From Legionella nautarum (lineage in GTDB: Bacteria; Pseudomonadota; Gammaproteobacteria; Legionellales; Legionellaceae), in contig NZ_LNYO01000024.1 of NCBI RefSeq assembly GCF_001467895.1, positions 124,001 through 188,000 of the forward strand: a stretch of 64,000 bases of DNA, given 5' to 3'. Below the pieces are notes generated by a model. The model was given only the letters and a program-made list of their open reading frames with translations. It was not told the DNA's origin and did no database searches. Positions 47,403-56,013 of this stretch are shown here, in pieces. The stretch's first letter is position 1. Each line of letters opens with the position of its first letter. Position numbers and translations under genes: made by a program.

Positions 47403-48290
47403 TTAAGCGGCATTGGCATCGGCATCGGCAGTATCTGCTTTTACTGGTTTAATTCCTTCGTTAAGTTCATTGAATGATGGTCTTGCGGTTGAAAACAAGA
47501 CTTTTCGGCCAAATTCAGTGGCGATAAGGGGTGGATTCCCGTTTACACTTGCTAAAAGCGTGACTTTAATACAATTCATCATCAGTAAGGCTTCACCTGA
47601 ACGTTGTTCAATGGCCGTTGCTATTGGCCCAATGAAGCCATAGCCTAATAAAATTCCAAGGAAAGTTCCTACTAATGCTTGAGCGACTAAAATCCCAAGC
47701 TCCGCCGGAGGCAGATTGATGGACTCCATTGTGTGCACAACTCCCAAGACTGCTGCCACGATACCAAAAGCAGGCATACCATCGGCGAGTTTGGTAATGG
47801 CATTCACTGGAATAAGTTCTTCTTGGTGATAAGTGGCTATTTCACTATCCATGAGTGATTCCAATTGGAAGGGCTGCATATTGGAGGTGATAATTAAGCG
47901 AAAATAATCACAAATGAATTCAATGACATGCTTTTTGGTTAAGAGGCGCGGGTAGTTAGAAAAAATCGCACTGTTCTCAGGATCATCAATATCATTTTCT
48001 AAAGCCATCATCCCTTCTTGGCGTCCTTTGTTCAGCAAAGTGTAAAGCAAACCTAATAAATCCATATAAAGTAGCTTGGTTGATTTTTGACCTTTAAAAG
48101 CAGTAGGTAAGGCTTTGAGAATGGCTTTTAAAACACTAGACTGATTACCGACAATTAAAGAGCCAATTGCTGCCCCGGCGATAATTAATAATTCAATAGG
48201 TTGAATGATTGCTTTCAAATGGCCCCCAGCTAGGGCAAATCCACCAAAAACTGATAATAAAATTACAACATAGCCAATCAAGATAAGCAT
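47403..48290 (-). CDS. motA: Flagellar stator protein MotA
   Basis: The 295-residue protein has the length of E. coli MotA, with four membrane segments: two at residues 1-50 and two near 165-230. A large cytoplasmic loop follows the second (LLNKGRQEGMMALENDID), where charged residues contact FliG. The proline segment VVHTMESINLPP and the pore-lining ALVGTFLGILLGYG are typical. It is the first gene of the motA-motB pair. No other flagellar genes are in the window. Confidence 0.97.
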   Translation of the reverse strand: MLILIGYVVILLSVFGGFALAGGHLKAIIQPIELLIIAGAAIGSLIVGNQSSVLKAILKALPTAFKGQKSTKLLYMDLLGLLYTLLNKGRQEGMMALENDIDDPENSAIFSNYPRLLTKKHVIEFICDYFRLIITSNMQPFQLESLMDSEIATYHQEELIPVNAITKLADGMPAFGIVAAVLGVVHTMESINLPPAELGILVAQALVGTFLGILLGYGFIGPIATAIEQRSGEALLMMNCIKVTLLASVNGNPPLIATEFGRKVLFSTARPSFNELNEGIKPVKADTADADANAA

Positions 48291-48367
48291 GTAATGTCCC
48301 TAAAAAAGTAATATTCCCTATTAATTACTATCTGATCTGCCCCATTGAAGGACAGATCAATTGACGA

Positions 48368-49105
48368 CTATTTTAGATAATCATGTACGACCCGACCATA
48401 GGGTAAAACTAGATCAGTGATAACATGTGTCGCTTTAACAATATTTTTTACCGGTAGGAAGGCAATTGGCGCTAAGGCATGATAGTTTAAATCCAAGCGC
48501 GCAGGCCCTGTCCAGGCACCTTTGATGACTAAATTTTCCAAATGATATTCCACCAATTCACAAATGCGAGTGGTTCCATCAACATGGGGAATTATCTTTA
48601 GTAAATAATTAGGTCCAGACATGGCTTTTTTTACAGCCTCTCCATCGAGTTTTTCATATTTGAAACCCATAGTTGCTGTCGCTACTCGACAACAACCATA
48701 ATCCAAAATTCCAACCAGCGTTTCTTTTTCAACTTTCAGACTGGGCTGTGCTAGTTTTTTGGGAAAGCCCCAAATTTCTCGTCCCCCAGAGATAGGAGGC
48801 TGGTCATCTAAATACATAGCATGAGTATAAGAGCCTGTTTTTCCCTTATAACGCACAGGGATAACTTGACCGGATTCAGTATAATCACCAAAGCCAGTTG
48901 AATCAGGCATCCGAATGACTTCAAAATTGACGTGCGGCTCAACCACTTCTAAAGGTGCAGGTACAATTTCGCGCAGTAAATCAATATCAGTTTCGTAGGT
49001 AATAATGAAGTACTCTCTATTATTAAACTGATAGGGCCCCCGGGGGTAAGAGGGGCATGAAAAAGGCATTGCAAACGCATCCTTCTTAATTTGTGCTTCA
49101 TCCAT
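48368..49105 (-). CDS. adc: Acetoacetate decarboxylase
   Basis: The 245-residue protein has the length of clostridial acetoacetate decarboxylase, which forms acetone and CO2 from acetoacetate through a Schiff base on lysine. The active-site pair appears in [14 protein letters not shown], and the N-terminal [20 protein letters not shown] is typical. AGGAG lies before the ATG at 49105; the frame extends 20 codons further, but those are not expected in the family. It starts 44 bases after 3-hydroxybutyrate dehydrogenase and is probably in one operon, so it would consume that enzyme's product. Confidence 0.92.
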   Translation of the reverse strand: MDEAQIKKDAFAMPFSCPSYPRGPYQFNNREYFIITYETDIDLLREIVPAPLEVVEPHVNFEVIRMPDSTGFGDYTESGQVIPVRYKGKTGSYTHAMYLDDQPPISGGREIWGFPKKLAQPSLKVEKETLVGILDYGCCRVATATMGFKYEKLDGEAVKKAMSGPNYLLKIIPHVDGTTRICELVEYHLENLVIKGAWTGPARLDLNYHALAPIAFLPVKNIVKATHVITDLVLPYGRVVHDYLK

Positions 49106-49149
49106 TTTAATTCTCCTAGGAGCATTAAGTTGATTATTAGTTAGTACAA

Positions 49150-49932
49150 TTACTCCATAAACCAACCATGACTCACCACTAAGGATTGACCTGTTAATGC
49201 ATTGGATGGAAATGCTGCAAAAAATAGAGCAGTTTGCGCAACATCCTCGACGGTGGTGAATTTTACATCCACGGTATCTTTTAGCATGACATTTTTAACC
49301 ACGTCATCTTCACTAATTCCCAACTCTTTTGCTTGTTCAGGAATTTGTTTGTCTACCAAAGGAGTGCGTACAAAACCAGGACAAATGACATTGGCATGAA
49401 TGCCATATTCACCCGCTTCTTTAGCAACTACTTTACATAAACCTAATAATCCATGTTTCGCCGTAACATAAGGGGCTTTTAGTTTAGAAGCTAATTTGGA
49501 ATGTACAGAACCCATATAAATAATACTGCCGCCTTTTTTAGCTGCGTACATGTGTTTTAGACAAGCTTTAGTGGTTAAAAACGCACCGTCTAAATGAATA
49601 GAAAGTAATTTTTTCCAATCAGCATAAGCTAGTTCGTTTATCGGATCGATAATTTGAATTCCTGCATTACTGACAAGGACATCAATGCCACCAAATTGTT
49701 TGGCGACTGCATCGACGCCGGTATTCACCTGTTCTTCGTCAATTACATTCATTTGCACAGCCATTGCTTGACCTTTTTTAGCTTTAATTTCGTCAACAAC
49801 GACTTGGGCTTGTTGAAGATTAAGATCGGCAATGGCTACTTTTGCGCCTTCACTTGCATAAAGTAGGGCTATCTCTTTACCTATTCCACTGGCTGCGCCT
49901 GTTACAATGGCTACTTTATCTTTTAATCGCAT
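49150..49932 (-). CDS. bdhA: D-3-hydroxybutyrate dehydrogenase
   Basis: The 260-residue short-chain dehydrogenase oxidises 3-hydroxybutyrate, released from polyhydroxybutyrate, to acetoacetate. It has the NAD motif [13 protein letters not shown], the catalytic YVTAKHG (Tyr/Lys) and the family end LVVSHGWFM. The start codon follows a GGGACG region and is an ATG. In L. pneumophila, as I recall, bdhA is coupled to a patatin phospholipase gene (patD); here an acetoacetate decarboxylase follows instead. Confidence 0.95.
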   Translation of the reverse strand: MRLKDKVAIVTGAASGIGKEIALLYASEGAKVAIADLNLQQAQVVVDEIKAKKGQAMAVQMNVIDEEQVNTGVDAVAKQFGGIDVLVSNAGIQIIDPINELAYADWKKLLSIHLDGAFLTTKACLKHMYAAKKGGSIIYMGSVHSKLASKLKAPYVTAKHGLLGLCKVVAKEAGEYGIHANVICPGFVRTPLVDKQIPEQAKELGISEDDVVKNVMLKDTVDVKFTTVEDVAQTALFFAAFPSNALTGQSLVVSHGWFME

Positions 49933-50032
49933 GATTACGTCCCTGTTTAGTTATTGTTTTACCAGTATAGCAGCGAGTTTTCTATTTTGCTTTAGTACTT
50001 AGTCGTTAATTTATCAATGATTTCTAAATAAC

Positions 50033-50091
50033 AACCCTGGTTTTGCGCTTTGAAACTCAATATGAGTTGAGAAAACGCAAAAACCAGGGTT
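50033..50091 (-). terminator. Long hairpin downstream of the lipoprotein gene
   Basis: The arms AACCCTGGTTTTGCG (50033-50047) and CGCAAAAACCAGGGTT (50076-50091) pair over 15 bp with one bulge, and a smaller inner dyad AACTCA/TGAGTT lies in the loop. It sits 32 bases after the stop of the minus-strand lipoprotein gene and before bdhA. Confidence 0.7.
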
Positions 50092-50122
50092 TTAAACTTC
50101 AACAGCTATTGGTGGTTAGCTA

Positions 50123-50458
50123 TTAGTAGTTAAAGAAAACGCCATTTCTCCAATAGCCGTTACCATAGCCCCAACTATTACGGTAACCATAACCATTACC
50201 ATAGTAGGTGTTGTAATAGCCTGTTCTCCATGGATTTCTATAATAATATCTTCTGTCTTGAGCCTGACCAATTTGGTTGCCAATTAGACCACCAACGCCA
50301 GCACCGATAATTGCACCGCCTCCACGACCAACAGCATAACCAACTCCAGCCCCAGTAGCTGCACCGGCAACAGTTCCAACCTGAGTATTAGTACAAGAGC
50401 TTAGAGTGATAGTCGATAAACTAGCAAAAATTAAAGTAGAGATGATTGTTTTTTTCAT
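50123..50458 (-). CDS. Glycine-zipper lipoprotein
   Basis: The 111-residue protein has a lipoprotein signal with lipobox LSSC (Cys about residue 21). A glycine-zipper segment follows (GTVAGAATGAGVGYAVGRGGGAIIGAGVGGLIGNQIG), then a tail of Tyr, Gly, Asn and Trp repeats. Similar proteins (OsmB/SlyB-like, YMGG domains) sit in the outer membrane of stressed cells. AAGGAAAAG precedes the ATG at 50458; the longer frame upstream lacks such a signal. It is monocistronic, with a strong hairpin downstream. Confidence 0.87.
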   Translation of the reverse strand: MKKTIISTLIFASLSTITLSSCTNTQVGTVAGAATGAGVGYAVGRGGGAIIGAGVGGLIGNQIGQAQDRRYYYRNPWRTGYYNTYYGNGYGYRNSWGYGNGYWRNGVFFNY

Positions 50459-50690
50459 AGTTCTTTTCCTTTTGTTAGTATTGTTGTTTCCCTCAAAAAA
50501 CATATTAGTACAAAACCAAACAAAATGTTTAATAAAAGAGCAAAAAAATTTTTTAATGAGATTCAAAAAAAGGGTTAACCCTTACTGGGAAAGGGTTTTA
50601 GCATTCTGATTGCAAAGATAAATTTTTGGGCTTGAGAAATTATTCATCCCCCAGTAGTATTGGCTTTATCGTTAGGAAAAAGAGGGTGTA

Positions 50691-51563
50691 ATGTTTCGAG
50701 GAAGCATAGTGGCATTGGTAACCCCAATGCGTGATGATAAAGTGGATGAGGCTAAGTTACGCGAATTAGTGGAGTTTCATATCACAGCAGGTACGCATGC
50801 TATTGTGGCTGCCGGTACTACTGGAGAAGCTGGAACCCTGTCTAATGCGGAGAAACTTTTAGTTATAAAAACGGTAATAGAACAAACCCGCGAACGTATT
50901 CCAGTCATTGCAGGTACCGCAATGAATGCGACCAAATATTGTATTGAATTAACAAAAGAAGCAATGGAATGTGGTGCGCATGCGGCTCTTATTATGACGC
51001 CAGCTTATATTAAACCGACGCAAGAAGGGCTTTACCAACATTACAGTGCAATTGCGAATTCCGTAGCAATACCCATTATTGTATATAATGTACCAAGCCG
51101 AACCGCCTGCGATTTATTGCCTGATACGGTGGCAAGACTGGCTAAGATTTCAAATATAATCGGGATCAAAGAGTCAACTGGCCAAATGTCTCGATTACAA
51201 CAGATCTTACGTGCCTGTGAAGGAAGCATTGATGTCTATAGTGGTGATGATTTGACTGCAGCCCAGTGGATGTTAGCGGGTGCAAAAGGGGTAATTTCCG
51301 TCACAGCGAATGTTGCAGCTCGACAAATGGCAAAATTGTGTGATGCCGCTTTGGATGATGATCATGCAGGTTGTTTACGAATTAATGAGCAATTGATGCC
51401 CTTACATCAGCTATTATTTGTAGAATCTAATCCTATTCCGGCAAAATGGGCACTGAGTAAAATGGGTTTGATGAGTGATGAGTTGCGATTACCAATGACA
51501 TCCTTAGCTCAAGAACACCATCAGGCATTAGAGCAAGTACTTCGTACTTTGCAACTTATATAG
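50691..51563 (+). CDS. dapA: 4-hydroxy-tetrahydrodipicolinate synthase
   Basis: The 290-residue aldolase condenses pyruvate with aspartate semialdehyde at the first step of the lysine/diaminopimelate branch. It has [18 protein letters not shown] (catalytic Tyr and Arg) and the Schiff-base Lys in IIGIKESTG. Length is normal. GAGGGTG precedes the ATG. It is followed after 17 bases by a small lipoprotein gene, as dapA is followed by bamC in E. coli. Confidence 0.97.
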   Translation: MFRGSIVALVTPMRDDKVDEAKLRELVEFHITAGTHAIVAAGTTGEAGTLSNAEKLLVIKTVIEQTRERIPVIAGTAMNATKYCIELTKEAMECGAHAALIMTPAYIKPTQEGLYQHYSAIANSVAIPIIVYNVPSRTACDLLPDTVARLAKISNIIGIKESTGQMSRLQQILRACEGSIDVYSGDDLTAAQWMLAGAKGVISVTANVAARQMAKLCDAALDDDHAGCLRINEQLMPLHQLLFVESNPIPAKWALSKMGLMSDELRLPMTSLAQEHHQALEQVLRTLQLI

Positions 51564-51580
51564 AAGAGAGGATAGCTGTA

Positions 51581-51811
51581 GTGAAAAAAAATGTGGTTCT
51601 TTTTATATTGCCGCTGCTTTTAGCGGCTTGTTCGGCCTATACTAGTAATGGAGAGAAGCAATATTTACAGAGTAGGAATGGGGCTAAGGTCGTGGTGCCT
51701 CCGCCCTTAACAGATTCGAATATTAGCCATTTTTACGATCTGCCGCAGCAAAACCAAAGTGCTCAGGTGAGCATAACACCACCATCAGATCCAGAACGTA
51801 AAGGTAGCTAG
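51581..51811 (+). CDS. Short BamC/NlpB-like lipoprotein
   Basis: The 76-residue protein has a GTG start, a signal peptide and lipobox LAAC (Cys about residue 17). A short segment (KVVVPPPLTDSNISHFYDLP) then resembles the unstructured N-terminal part of BamC that binds BamD. The two globular domains of BamC are missing, so it is a reduced form or only an analogue. Position directly after dapA supports the BamC link. Confidence 0.8.
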   Translation: MKKNVVLFILPLLLAACSAYTSNGEKQYLQSRNGAKVVVPPPLTDSNISHFYDLPQQNQSAQVSITPPSDPERKGS

Positions 51812-51829
51812 TTTACATACGGGATGATT

Positions 51830-53119
51830 ATGTCAACAGAAGAAGACGGCTTAGCGGTTATCCAGGACTTATCGCGACGTATCGTAGAGGCTCAAAGTCA
51901 GATACGTATTCTAGATAGTATAAAATGGGACGAGTCGGTAAAGCAGGATTTTTTTAAGCATAAAGGAAAACGTTTACCCGCTGTTGATGAATCATACTAT
52001 CAAAAAAGACCACTCCCTTTTGATGCTCATGAAAAGCAAGAAGAGTTTCGTTTAATTTTGCGCGATGCGCAAAACCATCTTGGGCAATATACGCCAATCA
52101 CCCGGTTGATAAAGCGCCAGTGTGAAGAATATTCACGAGCAGCACATATGCTGGATGTACGTGGGACGCCAGCTTTCAGTGAGTTATCAATGGAGTTGTA
52201 CGGTAGTCCGAATGATGTTTTCTATTCCGGAGGACCACGGTTATCAGAGTTGGGTACCCTCCTTTTTGATGTGCTCAACGCGCTCGATGTGCAATTAAAA
52301 TCAGAAGCGGATGTCAAACGTTATGCTCCAAAACAAGCCCAAGAAATATTACAGGAACGTTTAAGTCAATTTTTTGATCAGCATCCGGGCAAAGTGACTG
52401 TGCAAGTGAGTGATGACATGGTCGCCGATGCTGCAGCAGGTGCGGATACAATCAAGCTCAGCCAAACAGCAATGTTTAGTGATCGCGATTTAAAATATCT
52501 TGAAGTACACGAGGGTTGGGTGCATGTAGGTACTACCTTAAATGGTTCGATGCAGCCCTACTGTTTCTTCTTATCTAAAGGTTCACCTTCAAGTTCGGTA
52601 ATGCAAGAAGGGTTGGCAGTAATTACCGAAATAGTCACTTTTTCGTCCTATCCTGCACGGGTACAAAAAATCACTAATAGAGTAATTGCGCTTGAAAAAG
52701 TCAGGCAAGGTGCCAATTTTCTTGATATCTATCGATATTTTGTAGACTGTGGTTTACCGGAAGAGGTTAGCTATAATCAAGCGGTACGCGTTTTCCGGGG
52801 TAGCACACCTGAGGGGGGGCCTTTTACTAAAGATCTTTCTTACGCTAAAGGATTTTTGTTGATTTACAATTTTATGCGCTTTGCGATTAGCCAGCGTCGT
52901 ATCGAAACAATTCCTTTATTATTCTCTGGCAAAATAGTCTTGGACGATTTGCCTTTGTTGGGTGAATTACAAGAGCGTGGAGTAATTTCTTCTCCCGTTT
53001 ATTTGCCCCCACCATTCCGTGATCTGGCTGCTCTTGGAGCATGGATGAGTTTTTCGCTGTTTCTTAATAAATTTAGCCTTAGTGAAATTCAAAAGAATTT
53101 CCGTTTTCTTTTAACCTAG
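51830..53119 (+). CDS. DUF1704/QEGLA-motif protein, putative zinc carboxypeptidase-like
   Basis: The 429-residue protein belongs to the family named for its QEGLA motif (TIGR02421, DUF1704). It has an HExxxH-type stretch, VHEGWVH (His227 and His232 counted from this start), and Glu260 in QEGLA, the three ligands that bind zinc in the related eukaryotic tyrosine carboxypeptidase MATCAP. A peptidase role is thus likely, with the bacterial substrate unknown. An ATG two codons earlier is also possible; GGGA sits best for 51830. It lies 18 bases after the lipoprotein gene in the dapA unit. Confidence 0.85.
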   Translation: MSTEEDGLAVIQDLSRRIVEAQSQIRILDSIKWDESVKQDFFKHKGKRLPAVDESYYQKRPLPFDAHEKQEEFRLILRDAQNHLGQYTPITRLIKRQCEEYSRAAHMLDVRGTPAFSELSMELYGSPNDVFYSGGPRLSELGTLLFDVLNALDVQLKSEADVKRYAPKQAQEILQERLSQFFDQHPGKVTVQVSDDMVADAAAGADTIKLSQTAMFSDRDLKYLEVHEGWVHVGTTLNGSMQPYCFFLSKGSPSSSVMQEGLAVITEIVTFSSYPARVQKITNRVIALEKVRQGANFLDIYRYFVDCGLPEEVSYNQAVRVFRGSTPEGGPFTKDLSYAKGFLLIYNFMRFAISQRRIETIPLLFSGKIVLDDLPLLGELQERGVISSPVYLPPPFRDLAALGAWMSFSLFLNKFSLSEIQKNFRFLLT

Positions 53120-53141
53120 ATTTATTTCAGGGAGAAATGGC

Positions 53142-54071
53142 ATGGGGTTGTTAGTTGAAGGCGAATGGACTGATAAGGCCTATGATACAAGCAAAAAAGG
53201 GGCCTTTAAAAGGGAATCTGCCCAATTTCACCATGCCCTATCTGAGAACCCGAAGGCCGATTTTCCCGCAGAAAAAGGACGATATCATTTATACGTGTCC
53301 CTGGCCTGCCCATGGGCACATCGCACGTTGATTTTTCGCAAATTAAAGAAGCTAGATGATTTCATTGATATCTCGATCGTCCATCCCCATATGTTAGAAA
53401 AGGGCTGGGAATTTAAAAGGGGAATGGGGGCAACGGGAGATAAGCTTTATGATTTAGCTTATCTTTATCAACTTTACTGCAAAGCGGATCAACACTACAG
53501 TGGTAGAGTGACTGTACCCGTTTTGTGGGATAAAAAAACAAAAACGATCGTCTCTAATGAATCATCAGAAATTATTCGTCAATTTAATCAAGCCTTTAAT
53601 CATCTAACTGGTGACAAGCAGGATTTTTATCCTAAAGCCTTGGCGGAAGAAATCGATGCGATAAACGCTAAAATTTATAATACGGTTAATAATGGGGTTT
53701 ACAAATGTGGTTTTGCTGTCACTCAAATTGCTTATGAAGAAGCATTCAATGCGCTTTTTGCAACCTTAGATGAACTAGAAAAACATTTAAGTAACAATCA
53801 GTATTTAGTCGGTGATCAGTTAACTGAAGCAGATTGGCGTTTGTTTACCACTTTAGTACGTTTTGATGCGGTTTATTTTGGTCATTTCAAAACAAATAAG
53901 CGAAGAATTAGTGATTATCCAGCTCTGCAATCGTATTTACTGCGCTTATATGACCATCCTGGAGTCAGTGAGACAGTCAATTTGACCCACATTAAACAGC
54001 ATTATTATTACAGTCATAAAATGATTAACCCGACGCAAATTGTCCCTTTGGGTCCTGAGCTTAAGTTTTAA
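53142..54071 (+). CDS. Glutathionyl-hydroquinone reductase (YqjG/ECM4-type GST)
   Basis: The 309-residue xi-class glutathione transferase reduces glutathionyl-hydroquinones. The active-site Cys lies in LACPWAHRT, followed by the helical C-terminal domain with LTEADWRLFTTLVRFDAVYFGHFKTN, a family hallmark. An AGGGAGAAATGGC ribosome region precedes the ATG. It is probably transcribed with the preceding gene (22-base gap). Confidence 0.93.
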   Translation: MGLLVEGEWTDKAYDTSKKGAFKRESAQFHHALSENPKADFPAEKGRYHLYVSLACPWAHRTLIFRKLKKLDDFIDISIVHPHMLEKGWEFKRGMGATGDKLYDLAYLYQLYCKADQHYSGRVTVPVLWDKKTKTIVSNESSEIIRQFNQAFNHLTGDKQDFYPKALAEEIDAINAKIYNTVNNGVYKCGFAVTQIAYEEAFNALFATLDELEKHLSNNQYLVGDQLTEADWRLFTTLVRFDAVYFGHFKTNKRRISDYPALQSYLLRLYDHPGVSETVNLTHIKQHYYYSHKMINPTQIVPLGPELKF

Positions 54072-54112
54072 AGCCTCAAAGATTAACACCATAATATAAG
54101 GAAATAACTCTC

Positions 54113-55423
54113 ATGCATGAGAACAACGATTCAGCTCTTATTAACTTCCGAAAAAATCATTTCCTACCCACGGCTGCACTTTACTATAAAAAACCAGTGC
54201 AACTAACCAAAGCACAGGGCGTTTATGCTTGGGACGCAGAAGGAAAACGTTATCTGGATGCTATCGGTGGCATTGTTTGCATATCTGCTGGCCACAATCA
54301 TCCAAAGATCAAGAAAGCGCTTATTAATGCAATAGAAAATGACAGTATCCAACACACAAGTTTACTTTATTTGCATCAAGCACCCGTCGAAACCGCGAAG
54401 CATTTGCTTGAGGACGCGCCGAAGGGGATGGACCGAGTATCATTTACCAATTCGGGTTCAGAAGCGAATGAACTTGCTATCATGGCTGCGCGTCACGCAA
54501 CTGGCGAAACGATGGTGGTGAATGTGCGTCATTCTTATCATGGCGGTACTTCTGCAACCCTCGCTTCCTGTGGTCTTTCCATCTGGCGATTCAAAGCGCA
54601 GCCAGTGACCGCTGTCACTTCTGCTCTTGAGCCCTATTGTTACCGTTGCCCGTTTAAACAAAAACCTGAAAGTTGCGCTCTAGAATGCGCAAAGAATGTA
54701 GAAACGACAATCCAAAATTCAACCCATGGCAAAATTGCCGCTTTTATACTTGAACCAATAATGGGGGTAGGCGGTTTTATTACTCCGCCTGAGGCTTATT
54801 TTTCTGAGGTTGCGCGCATTGTTCATAACTACGGTGGTAAATACATCAGTGACGAAGTGCAAACCGGTGCTGGTCGTTGTGGCGGTGATTTTTTACTCAC
54901 AAAAACACTGGGCATCGATGCAGATATAGTGACTATGGCTAAAGGTTTCGGTAACGGTGCAGCCGTAGGCGCGGTATTGATGAAAACAGAGGTGGCGGAA
55001 AGCATGGCGGGCAAAACCTATTTCAATACCTTTGCAGGTGATCCTCTACAAATGATCCAAGCAAAGTTGACCATGGAAATTATTAAAGAAGAACAGTTGG
55101 TTGAGAATGCCCGCACCATGGGTGAGCTTCTAAAAGATGGTTTGAATCAGCTAGCGAAAAAACATGCTCTTATCGGCGACGTTCGTGGTCGTGGCCTGTT
55201 GTTAGGAGTTGAACTGGTTAAGGATCGCAACACCAAAACACCGGCAACGGAGGAAACTGCGCAGCTAATGGAGCTCTGTAAAGACAAAGGCTTATTGATT
55301 GGCAAGGGAGGGCAGTGGGGCTCTGTTTTGCGAATAGCACCGCCTTTGACGATTAATCGAGAAGAAGTCAATTTTATGCTTGAAACCTTAGATCGGGCTT
55401 TGGTAGAGTTGTCATCAGCGTAA
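54113..55423 (+). CDS. Class III PLP-dependent aminotransferase
   Basis: The 436-residue protein resembles AGXT2-like and omega-amino acid aminotransferases. The PLP lysine is in MAKGFGNGAAVGA and the pyridine-binding Asp in ISDEVQTGAGRCG. A Cys-rich insert EPYCYRCPFKQKPESCALEC is seen in the subgroup that includes alanine-glyoxylate and dialkylglycine enzymes. The substrate cannot be fixed from sequence. It follows the preceding gene by 41 bases. Confidence 0.88.
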   Translation: MHENNDSALINFRKNHFLPTAALYYKKPVQLTKAQGVYAWDAEGKRYLDAIGGIVCISAGHNHPKIKKALINAIENDSIQHTSLLYLHQAPVETAKHLLEDAPKGMDRVSFTNSGSEANELAIMAARHATGETMVVNVRHSYHGGTSATLASCGLSIWRFKAQPVTAVTSALEPYCYRCPFKQKPESCALECAKNVETTIQNSTHGKIAAFILEPIMGVGGFITPPEAYFSEVARIVHNYGGKYISDEVQTGAGRCGGDFLLTKTLGIDADIVTMAKGFGNGAAVGAVLMKTEVAESMAGKTYFNTFAGDPLQMIQAKLTMEIIKEEQLVENARTMGELLKDGLNQLAKKHALIGDVRGRGLLLGVELVKDRNTKTPATEETAQLMELCKDKGLLIGKGGQWGSVLRIAPPLTINREEVNFMLETLDRALVELSSA

Positions 55424-55456
55424 TTGTAGAGGCCGTCAAGTCCATACTAACGATAG

Positions 55457-55592
55457 TGTCGGGCCAGGGTCCAATGGCGCTGCCTTAAGGATAAAAACCC
55501 TTCTGCCTACCTAAGTCCCGCGGTACGTAGGGGGGCGGTTAAATGTGGTTAAAAAAACCTTTAAGATAGCGCCATTAGGCCTTGGCTCGACA
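55457..55592. repeat. Large imperfect palindrome (32-bp arms)
   Basis: The arm 55457-55488 (starting TGTCGGGCCAGGG) and the inverted arm 55561-55592 (ending GGCCTTGGCTCGACA) agree at 26 of 32 positions. All six differences are transitions; four of them would give G-U pairs in a + strand transcript. The 72-base loop contains CCGCGG and CCTACC..GTACGTAGG. It is MITE-like or a structured RNA region between the aminotransferase gene and fdxA. Confidence 0.7.
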
Positions 55593-55677
55593 AAATACAA
55601 TATCTTCGAAAGCTAGCTAGAAGCCTGGTATTTATGCTTTAATAAGAGAATACTCCTTGAGAATATAGAGTTTTATT

Positions 55678-56013
55678 ATGACTTTTGTGATTACCGAAAG
55701 TTGCATTAAATGCAAATACACTGATTGTGTGGAAGTTTGCCCGGTCGATTGTTTTTATGAAGGTCCAAATTTCTTAGTTATCCATCCTGATGAGTGCATC
55801 GACTGTGCTTTATGTGAACCTGAATGCCCTGTTCAAGCCATTGTCTCTGAAGATGATTTGACGGAAGATCAGAAGCAATTCAAAGAGATCAATGCTGAAC
55901 TCTCCAAAACCTGGCCCAATATTACGTCTAAAAAGGATGCTCCAGAGGATGCCAAAGAATGGGACACCGTCAAAGATAAACTGCAATATTTGCAAAAAGA
56001 GTGGGAGAAGTAA
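55678..56013 (+). CDS. fdxA: 7Fe/8Fe-type ferredoxin FdxA
   Basis: The 111-residue protein has two cluster motifs: [17 protein letters not shown] near the N-terminus, where the first set supports a 3Fe-4S or 4Fe-4S cluster, and [15 protein letters not shown]. The C-terminal 50 residues form the usual long helical tail ending LQKEWEK. It carries electrons between unidentified partners. Its 3' end overlaps the helicase start by 13 bases. Confidence 0.95.
   Translation: MTFVITESCIKCKYTDCVEVCPVDCFYEGPNFLVIHPDECIDCALCEPECPVQAIVSEDDLTEDQKQFKEINAELSKTWPNITSKKDAPEDAKEWDTVKDKLQYLQKEWEK

Noticed and set aside
50570..50583. Perfect palindrome AAGGGTTAACCCTT between dapA and the lipoprotein gene, possible operator
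   Set aside because: Palindromes of this length occur a few times by chance in a window this size, and no second copy supports a regulatory role.
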